Assembly: GCA_003255025.1 (NCBI GenBank)
Contig: QANY01009387.1
Coordinates: 1,054,001-1,118,000, forward strand
DNA from: Datisca glomerata
Taxonomy: Eukaryota > Streptophyta > Magnoliopsida > Cucurbitales > Datiscaceae
DNA length: 64,000 nt
Direction of reading: 5' to 3'
The notes beneath the pieces were generated by a model. The model was not told the origin of the DNA. It ran no database searches and saw nothing but the letters and a program-made list of their open reading frames with translations. Each line of letters starts with the position of its first letter. The stretch's first letter is position 1. The position numbers and the translations under genes are program-made. Positions 12,188-23,653 of this stretch are shown piece after piece.

Positions 12188-13095
12188 GACCCTTTACACT
12201 CTGCAATCATGCTTGAGCAAGCATCTTATCGTGCCTATAAAAATGCTATTTCTATTTTCAAGGGAACAACATGGAGCCATATCAAAGACCATGTCTATTT
12301 CCATATTCGACAGTGAGCTTTTAAGACTTTGGGAAGTAGTAGTTTGCATAAGTTTCTCTTAGTAAATTTTTTATACAAAGAAAAAGTTTCTTTTAGCAAC
12401 TATTAAGAAACTATGTTGAAAAAGATTATGGTAATATCTTTTTTAATGTAGGTGGTATTCTTCTCTTGAGATCTATGATACTGTTGTCAAACATATGTTG
12501 GAAGTTTTTGCATGTAGTCAAGGCTATACAGGAATTATTCCTAACGGACTTTCTCCAAGTTGTTCAGGTACCATGGTTCTAATGTTTCCCTCGTATAATG
12601 TTTCCCTAGTATAATGTTTCCCTCGTATAATGTTTCTAGAGCTTATATTCAATATACTGCATTCCAACATAATTCATAACAATTTATTTAGCATCATCTG
12701 TAATCATACTATCTTTTGTGTAAGATTTTGAATTTCCTTAGAATGTTTTTACTTTCTTTGTGATTTGGATATCTGGTGGAGGAATTTGTTTTTGAAAATA
12801 TGCCCCACAGTTCTTACCCAAATCTCTCTCTGGCCATCTATATATCTTATTTTCTTGGTTTTCTCATTACACTTCATAGTTCATCCATATCTATTGATTT
12901 GGAGCTCTCTCTCCATCCATGTATTTAATAATCATAATTTTTTTCTATTGGATGATGTAGCTAGAAAACAGGAAAAACGTATGAGGTCTTAAAACTCCAG
13001 TTGCCTAAAATCAACTTCTCATCACTTAAAGTTATTTTTAAGACCATCAAACGTTTGCTTCACCTACAGCTATAAGTTCCTTAGCTGATTGCAAA
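12188..13095 (+). pseudogene. TRAPPC8: TRAPPC8 (TRAPP tethering-complex subunit) fragment, three exons, broken
   Basis: TRAPPC8 is a subunit of the TRAPPIII complex that tethers Golgi and autophagy vesicles. Exon 12188-12312 reads DPLHSAIMLEQASY followed directly by KNAISIFKGTTWSHIKDHVY; relative to my memory of the family about 35 residues are missing between. Exon 12452-12567 reads YDTVVKHMLEVFACS, then shifts frame to QELFLTDFLQVVQ. Exon 12965 onward reads KTGKTYEVLKLQLPKI, with a one-base loss near 13040 leading to DHQTFASPTAISSLAD. Splice sites (AG/GT) are kept and the phases fit. The end near 13095 is approximate. The rest of the protein is absent. Assignment rests on several collinear blocks and is good but unverified. 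Confidence 0.75.
12580..12637 (+). repeat. 16-bp tandem repeat, about 3.6 copies
   Basis: The unit TAATGTTTCCCTCGTA repeats within the intron after the second TRAPPC8-like exon. Confidence 0.8.
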
Positions 13096-13596
13096 ATTTC
13101 CCTTGTGCCTCTCTAACGTCTTTAGAATTCAGCATGTTAGTGATCTGAAGTTTATTATCCTATAAACAAAAAGAATGCCAAATATCTGTGTTTGCCATAG
13201 GTATATTGATATCACAATCTGTGGTAATAAGTTGCATACAACAAATTGTTATTCGCCAATTTTTAGTTGTGTTTGTGTTCATTAAGAACTAGATAAGTTT
13301 TATGTTTTTTTTGGAGTTGTTATCATTTTCAACTATCGTGTTATAAAGACATTGGTAGGTCTTAGTTATCCGCAATGGAATAAGATAAGCTTACAAAAAA
13401 TGGAATAAGATAAGCTTGTTATAGGTGTTGAACTTTTATAAAAAAAACTTGTTATAGATGTTGATTAAAAGTTATTTTGACATTAATGTATATAAAAAAC
13501 ATCTTTCGTGAGAAGGTAATTAAATGAAAAAAACTATCATGGAAATGCATTTTTTTTCCCTTTCCATGAGTTTTTTAAAAAATAATTTGGACATTA

Positions 13597-13720
13597 GATG
13601 ATGGAGATTCCCCATCATCTAATAGCTTTTGGCAGAACCTATGATGACGGGGATTCCCCGTCATCTAATAGCTTTTGGCAGAACCTATGATGATGGGTAC
13701 TCTCCGTCATCTAATTGGTT
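13597..13720 (+). repeat. Three 46-bp palindromic subterminal repeats of the CACTA element
   Basis: Units start at 13597, 13643 and 13689. Each holds an inverted pair such as GATGACGGGGA/TCCCCGTCATC, followed by CTAATAGCTTTTGGCAGAAC in the first two. CACTA transposases bind repeated subterminal motifs, so these are candidate binding sites. The third unit is more diverged. Confidence 0.75.
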
Positions 13721-13858
13721 TTTGCGACACCCTATTGTAATGGTTTTTATTGAAAAAATACAAAGATGACAGCCTGATAGATGACATGCGGTCAGCCATC
13801 ATTATTGAATTATAATGACGGGTTTTAACCATCATGTAAGGTTAAAATTATAGTAGTG

Positions 13859-14376
13859 GATGGTAGTTCCATCGATGAGCGAGAATTTGAAACAATATCT
13901 CATTATGCAACTCGTTATATTGATAACGAGACGTTGAAGGTCTTGGATCTTCATTGCCATGCCATGTTTGTAGCAGTTCTTTGAGCAACATAAATTATTG
14001 AAAAGAGTGTCGTTGCCAAATTACCACCATAGCAAGATTAGTCATCGCATGACACGAGGAAGCATCCAAACAACCATTTGAGGCATCAAGATACGAAAAG
14101 ACTAGCTGAAGTTCTCATCCAGAATGCGCCACGTGCAACAAAGTGCCACATTGAGTAATGCAATTAGGAGTCATATAATTGCATGAAGTTGAGAAGGAAT
14201 GACATTACCTCAAAGAGTGTCGTCTAAATGAACAAGGTTAGAGTAGCAACTTAGTTGACAACAAAGTCAAGTGGGAAGTCTTCTTTTTGACATGCCAAGA
14301 AGTTGAGGAGACAAAAATGAATAGTTGTTGCAGCTTCTCTCCATGTTGAGAAGCTGAAGCAAGTGGCAAGAAGACC
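13859..14376 (+). other. Gypsy Y internal region between the CACTA end and the protease part; unassigned
   Basis: By position this should be the gag and early protease region of gypsy Y. I see no zinc knuckle or clear gag match, only many stops. Confidence 0.3.
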
Positions 14377-17124
14377 TTGGCTAATGTTCAAAAGACAGCC
14401 TTGTTCTATGTTGATCGTAAATCAAGTAAGGATGCTAGACTTGTAGTCATAGGGATGCATAATTTTGGTATGATCTTAGAGGTGAATTTGTTAGCAACTA
14501 ACCATGCCAACATTGATTGTTATCGTAAGAAAGTTTGCTTCCAACCCAAGGAGGACTAGTTTTAAGTTTATAGGATCCCAACAACGGCTAGTACCGATCT
14601 CTGTTATTCGAGCAATGCGCCTTCCTGACCATGGTAATTGGAGTTACCTAGCTTTTATTTTGGATAACTTTAAGACATAATGGATATCAATTCAAATCCA
14701 TTACTTGTAACTTTTCAGATGTCTTTCCAAATTAAACTTAAGGACTTCCACCTTCTCGAGAGATGGACTTATGCATTGAGTTGGTACCAGGTGTTGCCCG
14801 CATATCCAAAGTTTCGTATCTTATGGCTCCTGCTGAGTTGAAAGAACTTAAGGAAAAAATCTAAGAATTATTAGATAAGGGTTTCATTAGACTGAGTGTT
14901 TTACATTAGAGTGCGCCAGTATTATTTGTAAAAAAAGATTGGATCAATGAGGTTATGCATTGACTACAGGGAGTTGAACATAGTCACTATTAAGAGTAAG
15001 GTGACCGCACATTGAGGATTTGATTGATCAACTTTAGGGAGCATTAGTATTATCTAAGATTGATTTAAGATTAAGTTATCAAGATGAGGATATTCCTAAG
15101 ATAAAATTTCATCCTCGTTACGGCCACTATGAGTTTGTGGTGACATCATTTGGATTGACTAATGCTCCGGCAACATTTACGGATTTGATGAACATGGTGT
15201 TTAAAAAGTACTTAGATTCTTTTGGGATTGTGTTCATTGATGATATTCTGGTGTACTCAACATCAAAGGTTGACCATATAGATCACCTTAGGATTGTTTT
15301 GAAAGCATCAATGACACATCGGTTATATGCCAAATTATAGAAATGTGAGTTTTGACTTCATCAAGTATCATTTCTTGATCATGTGGTATCTCGAGATGGA
15401 ATCTCTGTTGACTCATCTAAGATTGAAGCAGTGGTTAACTGGCCTCAACCGATAAATGTTGGAGAAGTTCATAGTGTTCTGGGTCTAGCAGGATATTACA
15501 GGAGGTTCCTTGAGAGTTTACAAATATCATTGTACCACTTACTTAGTTGACCAGGAAGAATGCCACATTTACTTGGACGGCTGAGTGTGAGAAATATTTT
15601 CAGAGCGTTAAACAAAAATTAGTGATGCTTCCAGGAGAGGTTTAAGGTGTCTTTTGATGCAACATGGAAAGATCATAGCATATAATTCTCATCAACTCAA
15701 GCCTTATGAACAGAACTATCCTACGCATGATTTAGAGTTGGTTGTAGTTGTATTTGCCCTCAAAATGTGGAGAGATTATTTGTATGGTTGTAAGTGCAAG
15801 ATTTACACAGATCATATAAGTCTTAAGTACTTTTTCACTCATAAAGAGTTTAACATGAGGCAATGCTGTTGGTTGGAACTGGTGAATGATTATGATTATT
15901 AGATCATTTATCACTCTATAAAGGCAAATGTAGTGGTTGATGCCGTAAGTTAAAAACTCAGCTCTTTCAACAACTTTTATTATGTCTCAAGAGTATATCC
16001 TGGTGGATTTTGAATGTGCCGAGATTCAGGTCTTTCTGAAAGACACTATTGCGGAACTAGCTCAACTCACAGTTCAACCGTCACTACAACAACGTATTAT
16101 CGATTCACAGAACTCAGACTCTGAGTTTCTTTTGATTTGTAGTGAAGTCAGTTCGGAAAAAAGACAAGGGTCCAATGTTAATAATGATTCAACTCTTTAT
16201 TTTCATGGGAGGCTTGTATCCCAAAAGATGCAGTCATTAGGCAGACATTACTCTTGGAGGCTCATAGTTCACGATACACAATGCACCCTGGCAGCACTAA
16301 GATATATCACGATTTAAATTACATTATTGGTGGAATGGTATGAAACGTGATATCGTTGAGTTTGTTAGTGAGTGTTTAGTGTGTCAGCAAATCAAGGCCC
16401 AAAGACAGTGACCATCTGAGGTCTTACAACCATTAAGTATTTCTGAATGGAAAATGTAGTCTTACCCGGTAAAAAGTGTGCACACTTGATAAGACGATCC
16501 ACCACAATCCAAATGTAGTTACAACCTTTTACCATCCTCGGTAGCCCTGAAACGAAATCAATACTCACATGCAATAATATTTACCAAGAAACAATTAGTA
16601 TGGCTCCGTTTGAGGCACTTTATGGGGAAAAGTACCGGTTGCCAGTTCATTGGGATGAAGTTGGTGAACGGAAGCATTTGGGCCCTGACTTGGTTCAGTC
16701 TATGAATAAAGTTATTCAAAAAATAAGAGATAGAATGAAGAGCGCTCAGAGTAGGAAAAAGAGTTATACAGATGTTAGGAGGAAGGACCTTGAATATGAA
16801 GTGGGTGATCACGTGTTTCTCAAGGTTGACCCAATGAATGGTGTTATGCATTTTGGTCGCAAGGGGAAACTAAGTATCAGATTTATTGGTCCTTTTGAGA
16901 TATTGGATCTTATCAGTCCTTTGGCCTACCAGCTCGCTTTACCACCACTTCTTTTCAATACTCATAATATATTTAACGTCTCAATGCTTCACAAGTATGT
17001 GCCAGATCCAACATATGTCATTGATTTTGAACCTCTACAAGTTCGTGATGATCTCACTTATGAGGAGAAGCCTGTTAGAATTCTAGAGCGCATGAATCAT
17101 ACTCTTCGATTAAGAACGATTTAG
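14377..17124 (+). pseudogene. Gypsy Y pol: protease, RT, RNase H, integrase, heavily mutated
   Basis: Domain order follows chromovirus-type Ty3/gypsy. 14440-14560 carries the post-protease segment NHANIDCYRKKV. RT runs about 14760-15600, with [21 protein letters not shown] and the active-site FIDDILVYS at 15230-15260. RNase H (15654-15902) has YTDH. The integrase HHCC region is about 16240-16400. At 16452-16571 the integrase core is inverted (separate finding) and the middle of the core is missing. From 16600 to 17124 the C-terminal integrase part is open, with SIRFIGPFEILD (GPY/F-type motif), then a worn chromodomain-like tail to about 17210. Frameshifts and stops are numerous, so no function remains. 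Confidence 0.85.
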
Positions 17125-17246
17125 TTGGTCAAGGTTCTCTGGAGAAATCATCGGAGGGGGGAAGTAACATGGGAATGAGAAGCGAAGACACGTGTCAAGT
17201 ATCCAGATTTATTTCAATAATCTATATTTCTTTCGAGGATGAAAAT

Positions 17247-19314
17247 TCACACAATATAAATACCAAACCCTAGTGTAACCACCCCTCTCACGTTCTTCAT
17301 CTCTCCCTCTGGCATTTTCTCCTCCTTAAATATAACCGTTGTTCTCCAATCTCTCTCTCTCTCACGTAACATAAAATTCTTGGCAACCCAGCAAGCTCCA
17401 TGTCCTTACTCAAATTCTTCGTTTCGTCTTTCATTTGCTTCGTTGTCAATTTTAAGGTAAACTATTTCTTCTCTATTTCTTCATTCTTTTCTCGTATCTC
17501 GTGCTTTCAACCTTGATCTTTCTACTTCAATGTTTATATAATATCCAATTTTGGACTTTACTCAATTGTTAAGTGATAGGAATTTTGCCCGGCTCTATTT
17601 CTGACGGTGTCATCGCATCGTCATTGTGTATCGATTTCGGTAGGCTCCTTGATTTTTCTCCTTCTCCTTTTTTATTTTTCTTTTATTTCTCTCTCTGATT
17701 CTTCACCCCCATGCTATATTTTTCTTTGGTTCTCTCTTATGTAAAAGATTGATTGTTTTATTCAGATTGTAGTTGTTCATCTTTGTTGTTATTGTCATTG
17801 GTAAGCATTGCCTTTCTTCTTCATCTTTCTTTCTTCCTTTCTCGACCTCTGTATGGACTGCAACTGGGTCTTGCAACCCAGTTGATTTTGACCCAACTCA
17901 ACCTTTCAACCTGAACCGATCCAGCCAAACTAGATCGAACCGGTTCAACCCAACCAGATCGAACCGGTCCAACTCAACAGAACTTAATCGGTTCAGACTG
18001 ACCGGACCTAATTAAACCGCTCGATCAAATCATTACCTAGTTTATTTTTCATCATTCTTCCATTGTTCGCTCTTCTATTTAATTAAATAATGTTAGTTAT
18101 TATCTAAATATTTGGTGATCTAGGATCCATGGATTTCATGTCAATAGTTACTGAATTTTATTTATATCAATCTAATAAGTGAACTTACATAGTAATTTGA
18201 TTCATATGTCGTGACTGTAGCTTATTTAATTTAATATTGCTTTATTAAGTTCTTTCTGTTGCTAAATCTTATGATCAAGTATTTTATTTATTTTTTCATA
18301 TCATCATAAAGATAATTACCATGTTACGTATGATTATATGGTGAGCTTTACATGCACTAGCTATAATGTTTATGTTCGCGAATAAGCTGCATGTTAGTCA
18401 AGAATATAAGATACCATGAGTCATGAAATTAAATCAAGCGAAATGATAAATTAATAAAGAATAGACTTAGACATGTTTCTTAGTTATCAAGTAACCAGAC
18501 AGTTCATGTCATGTTATCAGATATACGATTGGGTGTCACTATGTTCATGTCCGCATCCTTAAGGTTCAGATAACCTTAGATGGCACCAGCTCCATGACAC
18601 CCATTCTGTCATGTTCAGGTTCATGTTACAAGATCAAGTTCAAATGTGAATCCATTTTGGTTAGGTTGTTAATTGGGGAATATGTCTAGTCGAATCATGA
18701 TCAGACAAGTTACAAGTACAAGTTACATAATATCTATGAATTCAACTATGTTCATTACAAGTATTTTATGTGATTTAATAACCAAGTGAATATGTTAAAT
18801 TATAGTTGCATGCGTTACTTTCTTACGTTTATGACAACTGATGCTTTTTAGTATGTAAGTTTACTTACTGAGTATCTTAATACTTACTCCCCCATAGATG
18901 ATTGTGTTGTAAGTGATGACGAGCAGCATGAGTGAGAGACTTTCATAGTCAGCAGAATTGGGAAATTTTCAATTATTCATGAGTATAAGACATTATAAAC
19001 ATATTTTTCGTTAAGTACAGTTGATACATGAATTTATGAATTTTCATGCTTTATTTTACGTTTATAGGTTTAAGTTTTCATGTGTTATGGATTTTCACGT
19101 TGACTTTATTACCGATTAAATACAACATTTATTATAGTTTATTGAATAAATATTTTTATATAACTTTAGGCATCCAGTATTTAATGTTAAAGTTAAGGCA
19201 CAATTAAAGTTTCTAATTTGAGAATTTTCTTAAAATTAGGGTTTCAATTGAATTGGAGAATTTTGAATTGTGAAATTACATGTATGTTTAACCATCGAGG
19301 ATTGGAGCGTTACA
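17247..19314 (+). repeat. Gypsy LTR family Y, copy 2
   Basis: It follows the pol tail. The first 60 bp or so, including the TGTAATACC start, is missing. The end GAGCGTTACA is intact and followed by a perfect PBS. It matches 6310-7985 and 60350-61838. The block 17880-18020 has the same AACCGGT-rich stretch. A candidate TATA is at 17255-17262 (AATATAAA). Confidence 0.8.
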
Positions 19315-19490
19315 GTTTGGTATCAGAGCAAATGTTACAGATTTTGTAGACATTTCGTAACAAAAAGTATGGCATGTCGCTCACTCTGCTCCTCCCTCAC
19401 CTTAGAGAGCAGAAGCGAGAGAGAGAACACAAGAGTTGGAAGAGTACCAAATAGTCGTGATAAAGAAAGAGAGCATGAGAGCTGATGATG
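19315..19490 (+). other. Second gypsy Y leader with intact tRNA-Met PBS
   Basis: TGGTATCAGAGC at 19318-19329 is complementary to the 3' end of initiator tRNA-Met. The following 70 bp repeats the leader at 7990-8060. Internal sequence after what should be the 3' LTR implies a tandem LTR-internal-LTR-internal structure, now cut short. Confidence 0.7.
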
Positions 19491-20036
19491 GAGATTAAAA
19501 GAGGAGAGCAAAGAAGAAAATGAGGGGTTGAACAGTCTCAGATTTTTTTAACTTTTGAACGAAGAAGAAGAGAAGATATTTCTTTGTATTTGGACTTCTT
19601 TTCTAAGGATGGGTATAATAGAATTTTCACAAGCTAAAAAGGTCCCATTCTCCATAAAAATGTTTTTTCACCTTTTTATCCAAAATGAGTTTTCAATTGG
19701 ACCGTCTATCCAAAACACCCTATATAAATGAGGTTTAAGATGAAGAAATTCTTTTTGGCCTTCTTTGTCAACTAATTTTCATTAAATTCTAGTTTTGCCA
19801 TTATAATATTGATAAAGATATTAAATTGAAGATATTAAATAAAGATGTTAAATTCCTTCTCGCCTTTTTTGGCCTCTTTCATTGGTTTTATAGATAGAAT
19901 TTATATTTCAATATGTGCAAAGTTATCGACTTGAATTACATTATATCTCTATGAGGTATGACCAAATCAACATATATCCTAACATATGGAAACATTAGTT
20001 GACGGAGTTTCTAAACTACATTTAATTAATATTGAA
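19491..20036. other. Unassigned AT-rich sequence
   Basis: I see no open frame, RNA gene or repeat shared with other parts of the window. Confidence 0.4.
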
Positions 20037-20226
20037 ACTTCGAAGTAAAATTAAATGTTTTCATCCATAAAAACTTCAACACTAAATTAGCATAATCATG
20101 TTAGAATAAAAATTTTAAATTAGAAAGAAAATGATTATGAAAATTGTTCATGTCCTCAGTGATGTGGATGTACTAATTTAGTGTTGAATTTTTTATGGAT
20201 GAAAACATTTAATTTGACTTCGAATG
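20037..20226. repeat. Long inverted repeat (54-bp arms, 82-bp loop)
   Basis: The left arm 20037-20090 and right arm 20173-20226 are reverse complements apart from a few bases. The loop is AT-rich. It could be a MITE or a hairpin RNA source. I could not find a convincing target duplication. Confidence 0.85.
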
Positions 20227-20234
20227 TGATCTAG

Positions 20235-20790
20235 TTCCTAATAAATAACAAAGATGACTAGGGAATATGGAGAGTGAGTCTGTAGGGTGACAGATGAACA
20301 CCTTAGATCAGCCTCAAGAATGTGATAAAATGCTCTTTCCTTTTATGATAAAGTTAGAGAGAATGCAAAGATCTCCAAAAATGAAAGGGAAGATTAATAT
20401 TTACAGGCAAGAGGCATGAGTTGACCATTTTAACTAATCGTTGATTAGTTATGCGAAACCCCAATTTAATCGTGTAACCGCTTCAACTAATCATGTTGTT
20501 GTGGTCATGACTAATCATTGCTTATGACAATCTCAATTAATTGTGTTGGAGTGTCCAAAAGAGAATCTCGCATGCTCTACTCATCTCGTTGTGTTGTCGG
20601 CTAAATCGTTCGAACATGGAGGCAACATCGAACCAAGCTCCCCATTAAAGGCGGTTCTAGAAGCTAAATCCATTCCCAAAATGAGAATGCAACATATCGA
20701 CATCATATAAGACGACCACATTGGTTGAGGGATATCCCCGTAAATGCAGCGTAGCCTCATCCTAATCCTACTAGATCACTATAAAAGAAA
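20235..20790 (-). repeat. LTR-like repeat family Z, copy 1
   Basis: It shares an ordered set of short matches with 38265-38860, for example GATGAACAC, GTGACAAAATGCTCTT-like and GGGAAG...GACGAC blocks. Read on the minus strand it resembles the LTR tail of Tat-type gypsy elements. It is strongly diverged and boundaries are approximate. Confidence 0.4.
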
Positions 20791-20830
20791 AAAATTCACG
20801 ATTTGGAGAATTTGTCATGAATTTCCTACA

Positions 20831-21277
20831 TGATAATGAGAAAATAAGAAGTAAAGAGAAAGGAGTAGTAAACACCATAATTAAAATGGAAAACTCTTAA
20901 AGAGAAGAAAAATCACAGGAAAAATTTGATAGTACTCATTATGGAAAAAATGTATACAAGGTTAACATAAGCTACACGTTGTGCTTGTTTCTTGTGTGTG
21001 TTCAGAGTTCCTTTGGAGTTATATCTTACCTCTATTTATAAGTCTTCAATAGAATTTGATGTAACTTATCTAATTCTATCTGAAAATAGGATCAACAGAA
21101 TATTTCATTGAGATCTAGCTTATTAACATTAACAATTGAACATTAACCGTCTTATCAATCCAATGGTCTTGATAAGTTTCTTTGGATTGTCAAGTTGGCA
21201 AGTCATGTACTTTCATCTGATGGTCTCCTCCTTAAATTTTCGATGACATGGTAGATTGAAGAATTTATGCCCGTTCA
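20831..21277 (-). repeat. Left 450-bp direct repeat (3' LTR-like on the minus strand)
   Basis: It matches 23654-24106 along its length with small changes. The minus-strand TATA box TATAAATAGA at 21031-21040 suggests an LTR promoter. Confidence 0.6.
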
Positions 21278-21944
21278 TTTACCCTTATTGTATTCGACGT
21301 TAATGAAATGTAAATATACAATACTTTGTTATGGGATAAATATCTTCCCGCTCTGAGATATCTTTTCAAATAGTATTATTGCTGTTGTCATATGGAGTCG
21401 GGCAAAATCTAAGCTTCACTTCTGATTGATAAGTCATTTTATAGGTGAGCTTTATCTATTATCTGGCTGCTAGTTTTGTTTGTTTCAGATCTGGAGTTTT
21501 GAAGTTGATAGATGAAATTCCATTCACAACTTTTTCCTTTTCATTTTTGTCGTTGTGCCTTCCCGCTCCCGTGAGTGACTTTTTGCCAGTTTGTTGTCAG
21601 TGATGGTTACTTCGCCTTTATTTAGTGTTACATCTTTTTGTTCCCGTTTACAAGCATTTCTGGGGAACACATGACACAATTTTTCAAGCAGCCATTTCAC
21701 ACGTCGTTGTCAATCTTCCCGTTGAAGGTGTTGCTACAAACCATTTTGTTGAAGATGTTGCTGCCGATGCAACCATAGTCTTTTGTCTCTTTTTGTAATT
21801 TTTCTTTCCTCAAGACTTAGCAAATTCCCTATCTTCTTTTTCAGCGTAGCTCTTTTTCCGCTGTCACTTCTTCCTTTCATAGGGGCTAGTTTGTTTGAGA
21901 ATGGCTTCCAGTTTTCTTTTGAGAACGGCAACTATTTGTACAGT

Positions 21945-22560
21945 TTCTCCAGTTTCCTTCGCTGTGGGTTCATTGATAGAGTTTCTTCCGCTTCCTCATT
22001 TTTTGCTTCTCTCCTATATTAAGATCTATGACAAGAATGTTGTACAAGAACAATAATATAATAATTTATTGACATGAGTAAGGAATAAGTATAGTGTTTC
22101 ATAATTTCATCGCAGGGGTTAGATGCCCCGCGCTTATTTGTAGAGTTACTCCCATTTTTTTCGCTACAGGCTCATTGGAGAGTTTTTCCCATTTTCTTTG
22201 CTACGGGCTCATTGATAGAGTTTTTCCCATTTTCTTCACTACGAGCTCATTGATAAAGTTTTGCTACGAGCTCATTGGAGAGTTTCTCCAATTTTCTTCG
22301 CTGCGAGCTCATTGATAGAGTTTCTCCCGCTTCCTCATTTTTCTTTTTCCTTCTCTCGTATATTAAGATTTATGAAAAGAATGTTGTAGAACAAGAACAA
22401 TAATATAATAATTTATTGACATGAGTAAGGAATAAGTATATTGTTTCATTATTTCATCGTGGGGGTTTGGATACCCCATATTCATTGGAGAGTTTCTCCC
22501 GTTTTCATCACTACGGGCTTATTGGAGAGTTTCTCCCATTTCTTCGTTGCGGGCTAATTG
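21945..22560. repeat. Minisatellite A: about 40-bp units with higher-order duplication
   Basis: The basic unit contains GCTCATTGATAGAGTTT and CTCCCATTTTCTTCGCTACG. A larger block including AAGAATGTTGTA and ACAATAATATAATAATTTAT appears twice, at about 22020-22130 and 22366-22475, roughly 340 bp apart. Confidence 0.8.
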
Positions 22561-22769
22561 ATAAAGTTTTTCCCATTCCTTATTTTCATTTTTCCTTCTC
22601 TCATTTTGTATGATCCCTATGTATTTATGCTTCGATCAATATGAGTCACTATGTTTGTGTAATTTTTCTTCTATTGAACTCCATTTTTGTTGTACTTCCT
22701 TCAATTTTCTTTTGTAGCGAATATGTTCTTCTGACTTCGATCTTTGTTGAAGAACAAATATCTTTTCTA

Positions 22770-23070
22770 TGAAATCCATTCCCGGGGATAAGACTTGAAT
22801 TTCATTTAGAGAGAATGACTTATGATCTATCAGTTTCTACGGACTTGGGCCCAAATAAAGAATCACAGCCCCGTTTTCATTTTAAGAGAAGGATTTACGA
22901 GTTGCCTGCTCCCAAGGACTAATATAGAACCATGATCATGTGTTCATTTTGTTCATTCTGAGAGGACTCATGAATCGCCTACTCCCAATGATTTAGGCTC
23001 AAATAAAGAACCATGGCACCGTTTTCATTCTGAGAGAATGACTTATGAATTGCCCACTCTCAAGGACACC
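22770..23070. repeat. Minisatellite B: about 90-100-bp units
   Basis: About three units share CAAATAAAGAA, CGTTTTCATTCTGAGAGAATGA-like and TTGCC(C/T)(A/G)CT(C)CCAAGGA segments. Confidence 0.7.
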
Positions 23071-23249
23071 CCCTTATTTCCTTTCTGATTTTCTTTGTAA
23101 GCTTGTCGTTCACATCCCAACCTCTATGAGTAACTATTTTGGTTGTCTTTTTTAGAATGGAGTCAGCTTATTTGTCTTCAAAGAGTATCTTTGCTTTCTT
23201 CAGTTGTATCAATTGTCAACTTTTGAGCAGTTCTCCGATCTATAAAACT

Positions 23250-23650
23250 TAGGGGTCGTATGATTTCCTTCTAAGAAGAGTACTCGTAGACACTCTCAAG
23301 GACTTAAGCTTTCACAAAGCTCAGGAGCTCTATGATTTTCTTCTAAAAATGATGTCCGTAGATAAAACTTTCCATGGACTTAAGCTTTTTCAAGCTTAGG
23401 GGCATGTTTCCTTCTGAAGAAGATGTCTGTAGATAACAATCTCCATGGATATACATTTTTTCAAGCTCAAAAGCTCCTTCTGGATATGATGTCCGTAGAC
23501 AACAATCTCCATGGACCCGTTTCTTTTTGAAGACGATGTCTGTAGACAATAATCTCCATGGACATAAGCTTTTTCAAGCTCAGGGGACCGTTTTCTTCTG
23601 TAGATGTTGTCCATAGACAACAATCTCCATGGACATTAACTTTTTCAAGC
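23250..23650. repeat. Minisatellite C: about 80-90-bp units, 5-6 copies
   Basis: Units share TGTCTGTAGACAACAATCTC, CATGGACATAAGC and TTTTTCAAGCTCAGGGG. Short minus-strand open frames here are just the repeat read through. Confidence 0.85.
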
Positions 23651-23653
23651 TCA

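Larger units (their letters stand above)
8462..13858 (+). mobile_element. CACTA-like DNA transposon carrying fragments of two host genes
   Basis: The right end reads TTATAGTAGTG, the inverse of CACTACTATAA, the hallmark CACTA terminus. The left end reads CTCTACTATAA, matching 10 of 11. Three-base flanks are GTT (8459-8461) and GAT (13859-13861), a target duplication with one change. Subterminal palindromic repeats at 13597-13720 are typical of CACTA ends. I see no transposase. The interior holds exons of SMC2, a LINE-like fragment and exons of TRAPPC8, all on the plus strand with introns kept. The element sits inside the internal region of gypsy Y. The right boundary is firm. The left one rests on the short TIR and is less certain. 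Confidence 0.6.

Noticed and set aside
16392..16574. Separate minus-strand gene
   Set aside because: The integrase-like reading is a local inversion within the plus-strand gypsy pol. The rest of that frame is antisense sequence.
19318..19329. tRNA gene signal
   Set aside because: TGGTATCAGAGC here and the similar 52711 site are retrotransposon primer-binding sites. No cloverleaf surrounds them.
23343..23623. Minus-strand open frames of 68 and 75 codons
   Set aside because: They are the minisatellite C repeat read through, not genes.
21945..23650. CRISPR-like array
   Set aside because: Units are directly repeated minisatellites without unique spacers of constant length, in a plant chromosome.
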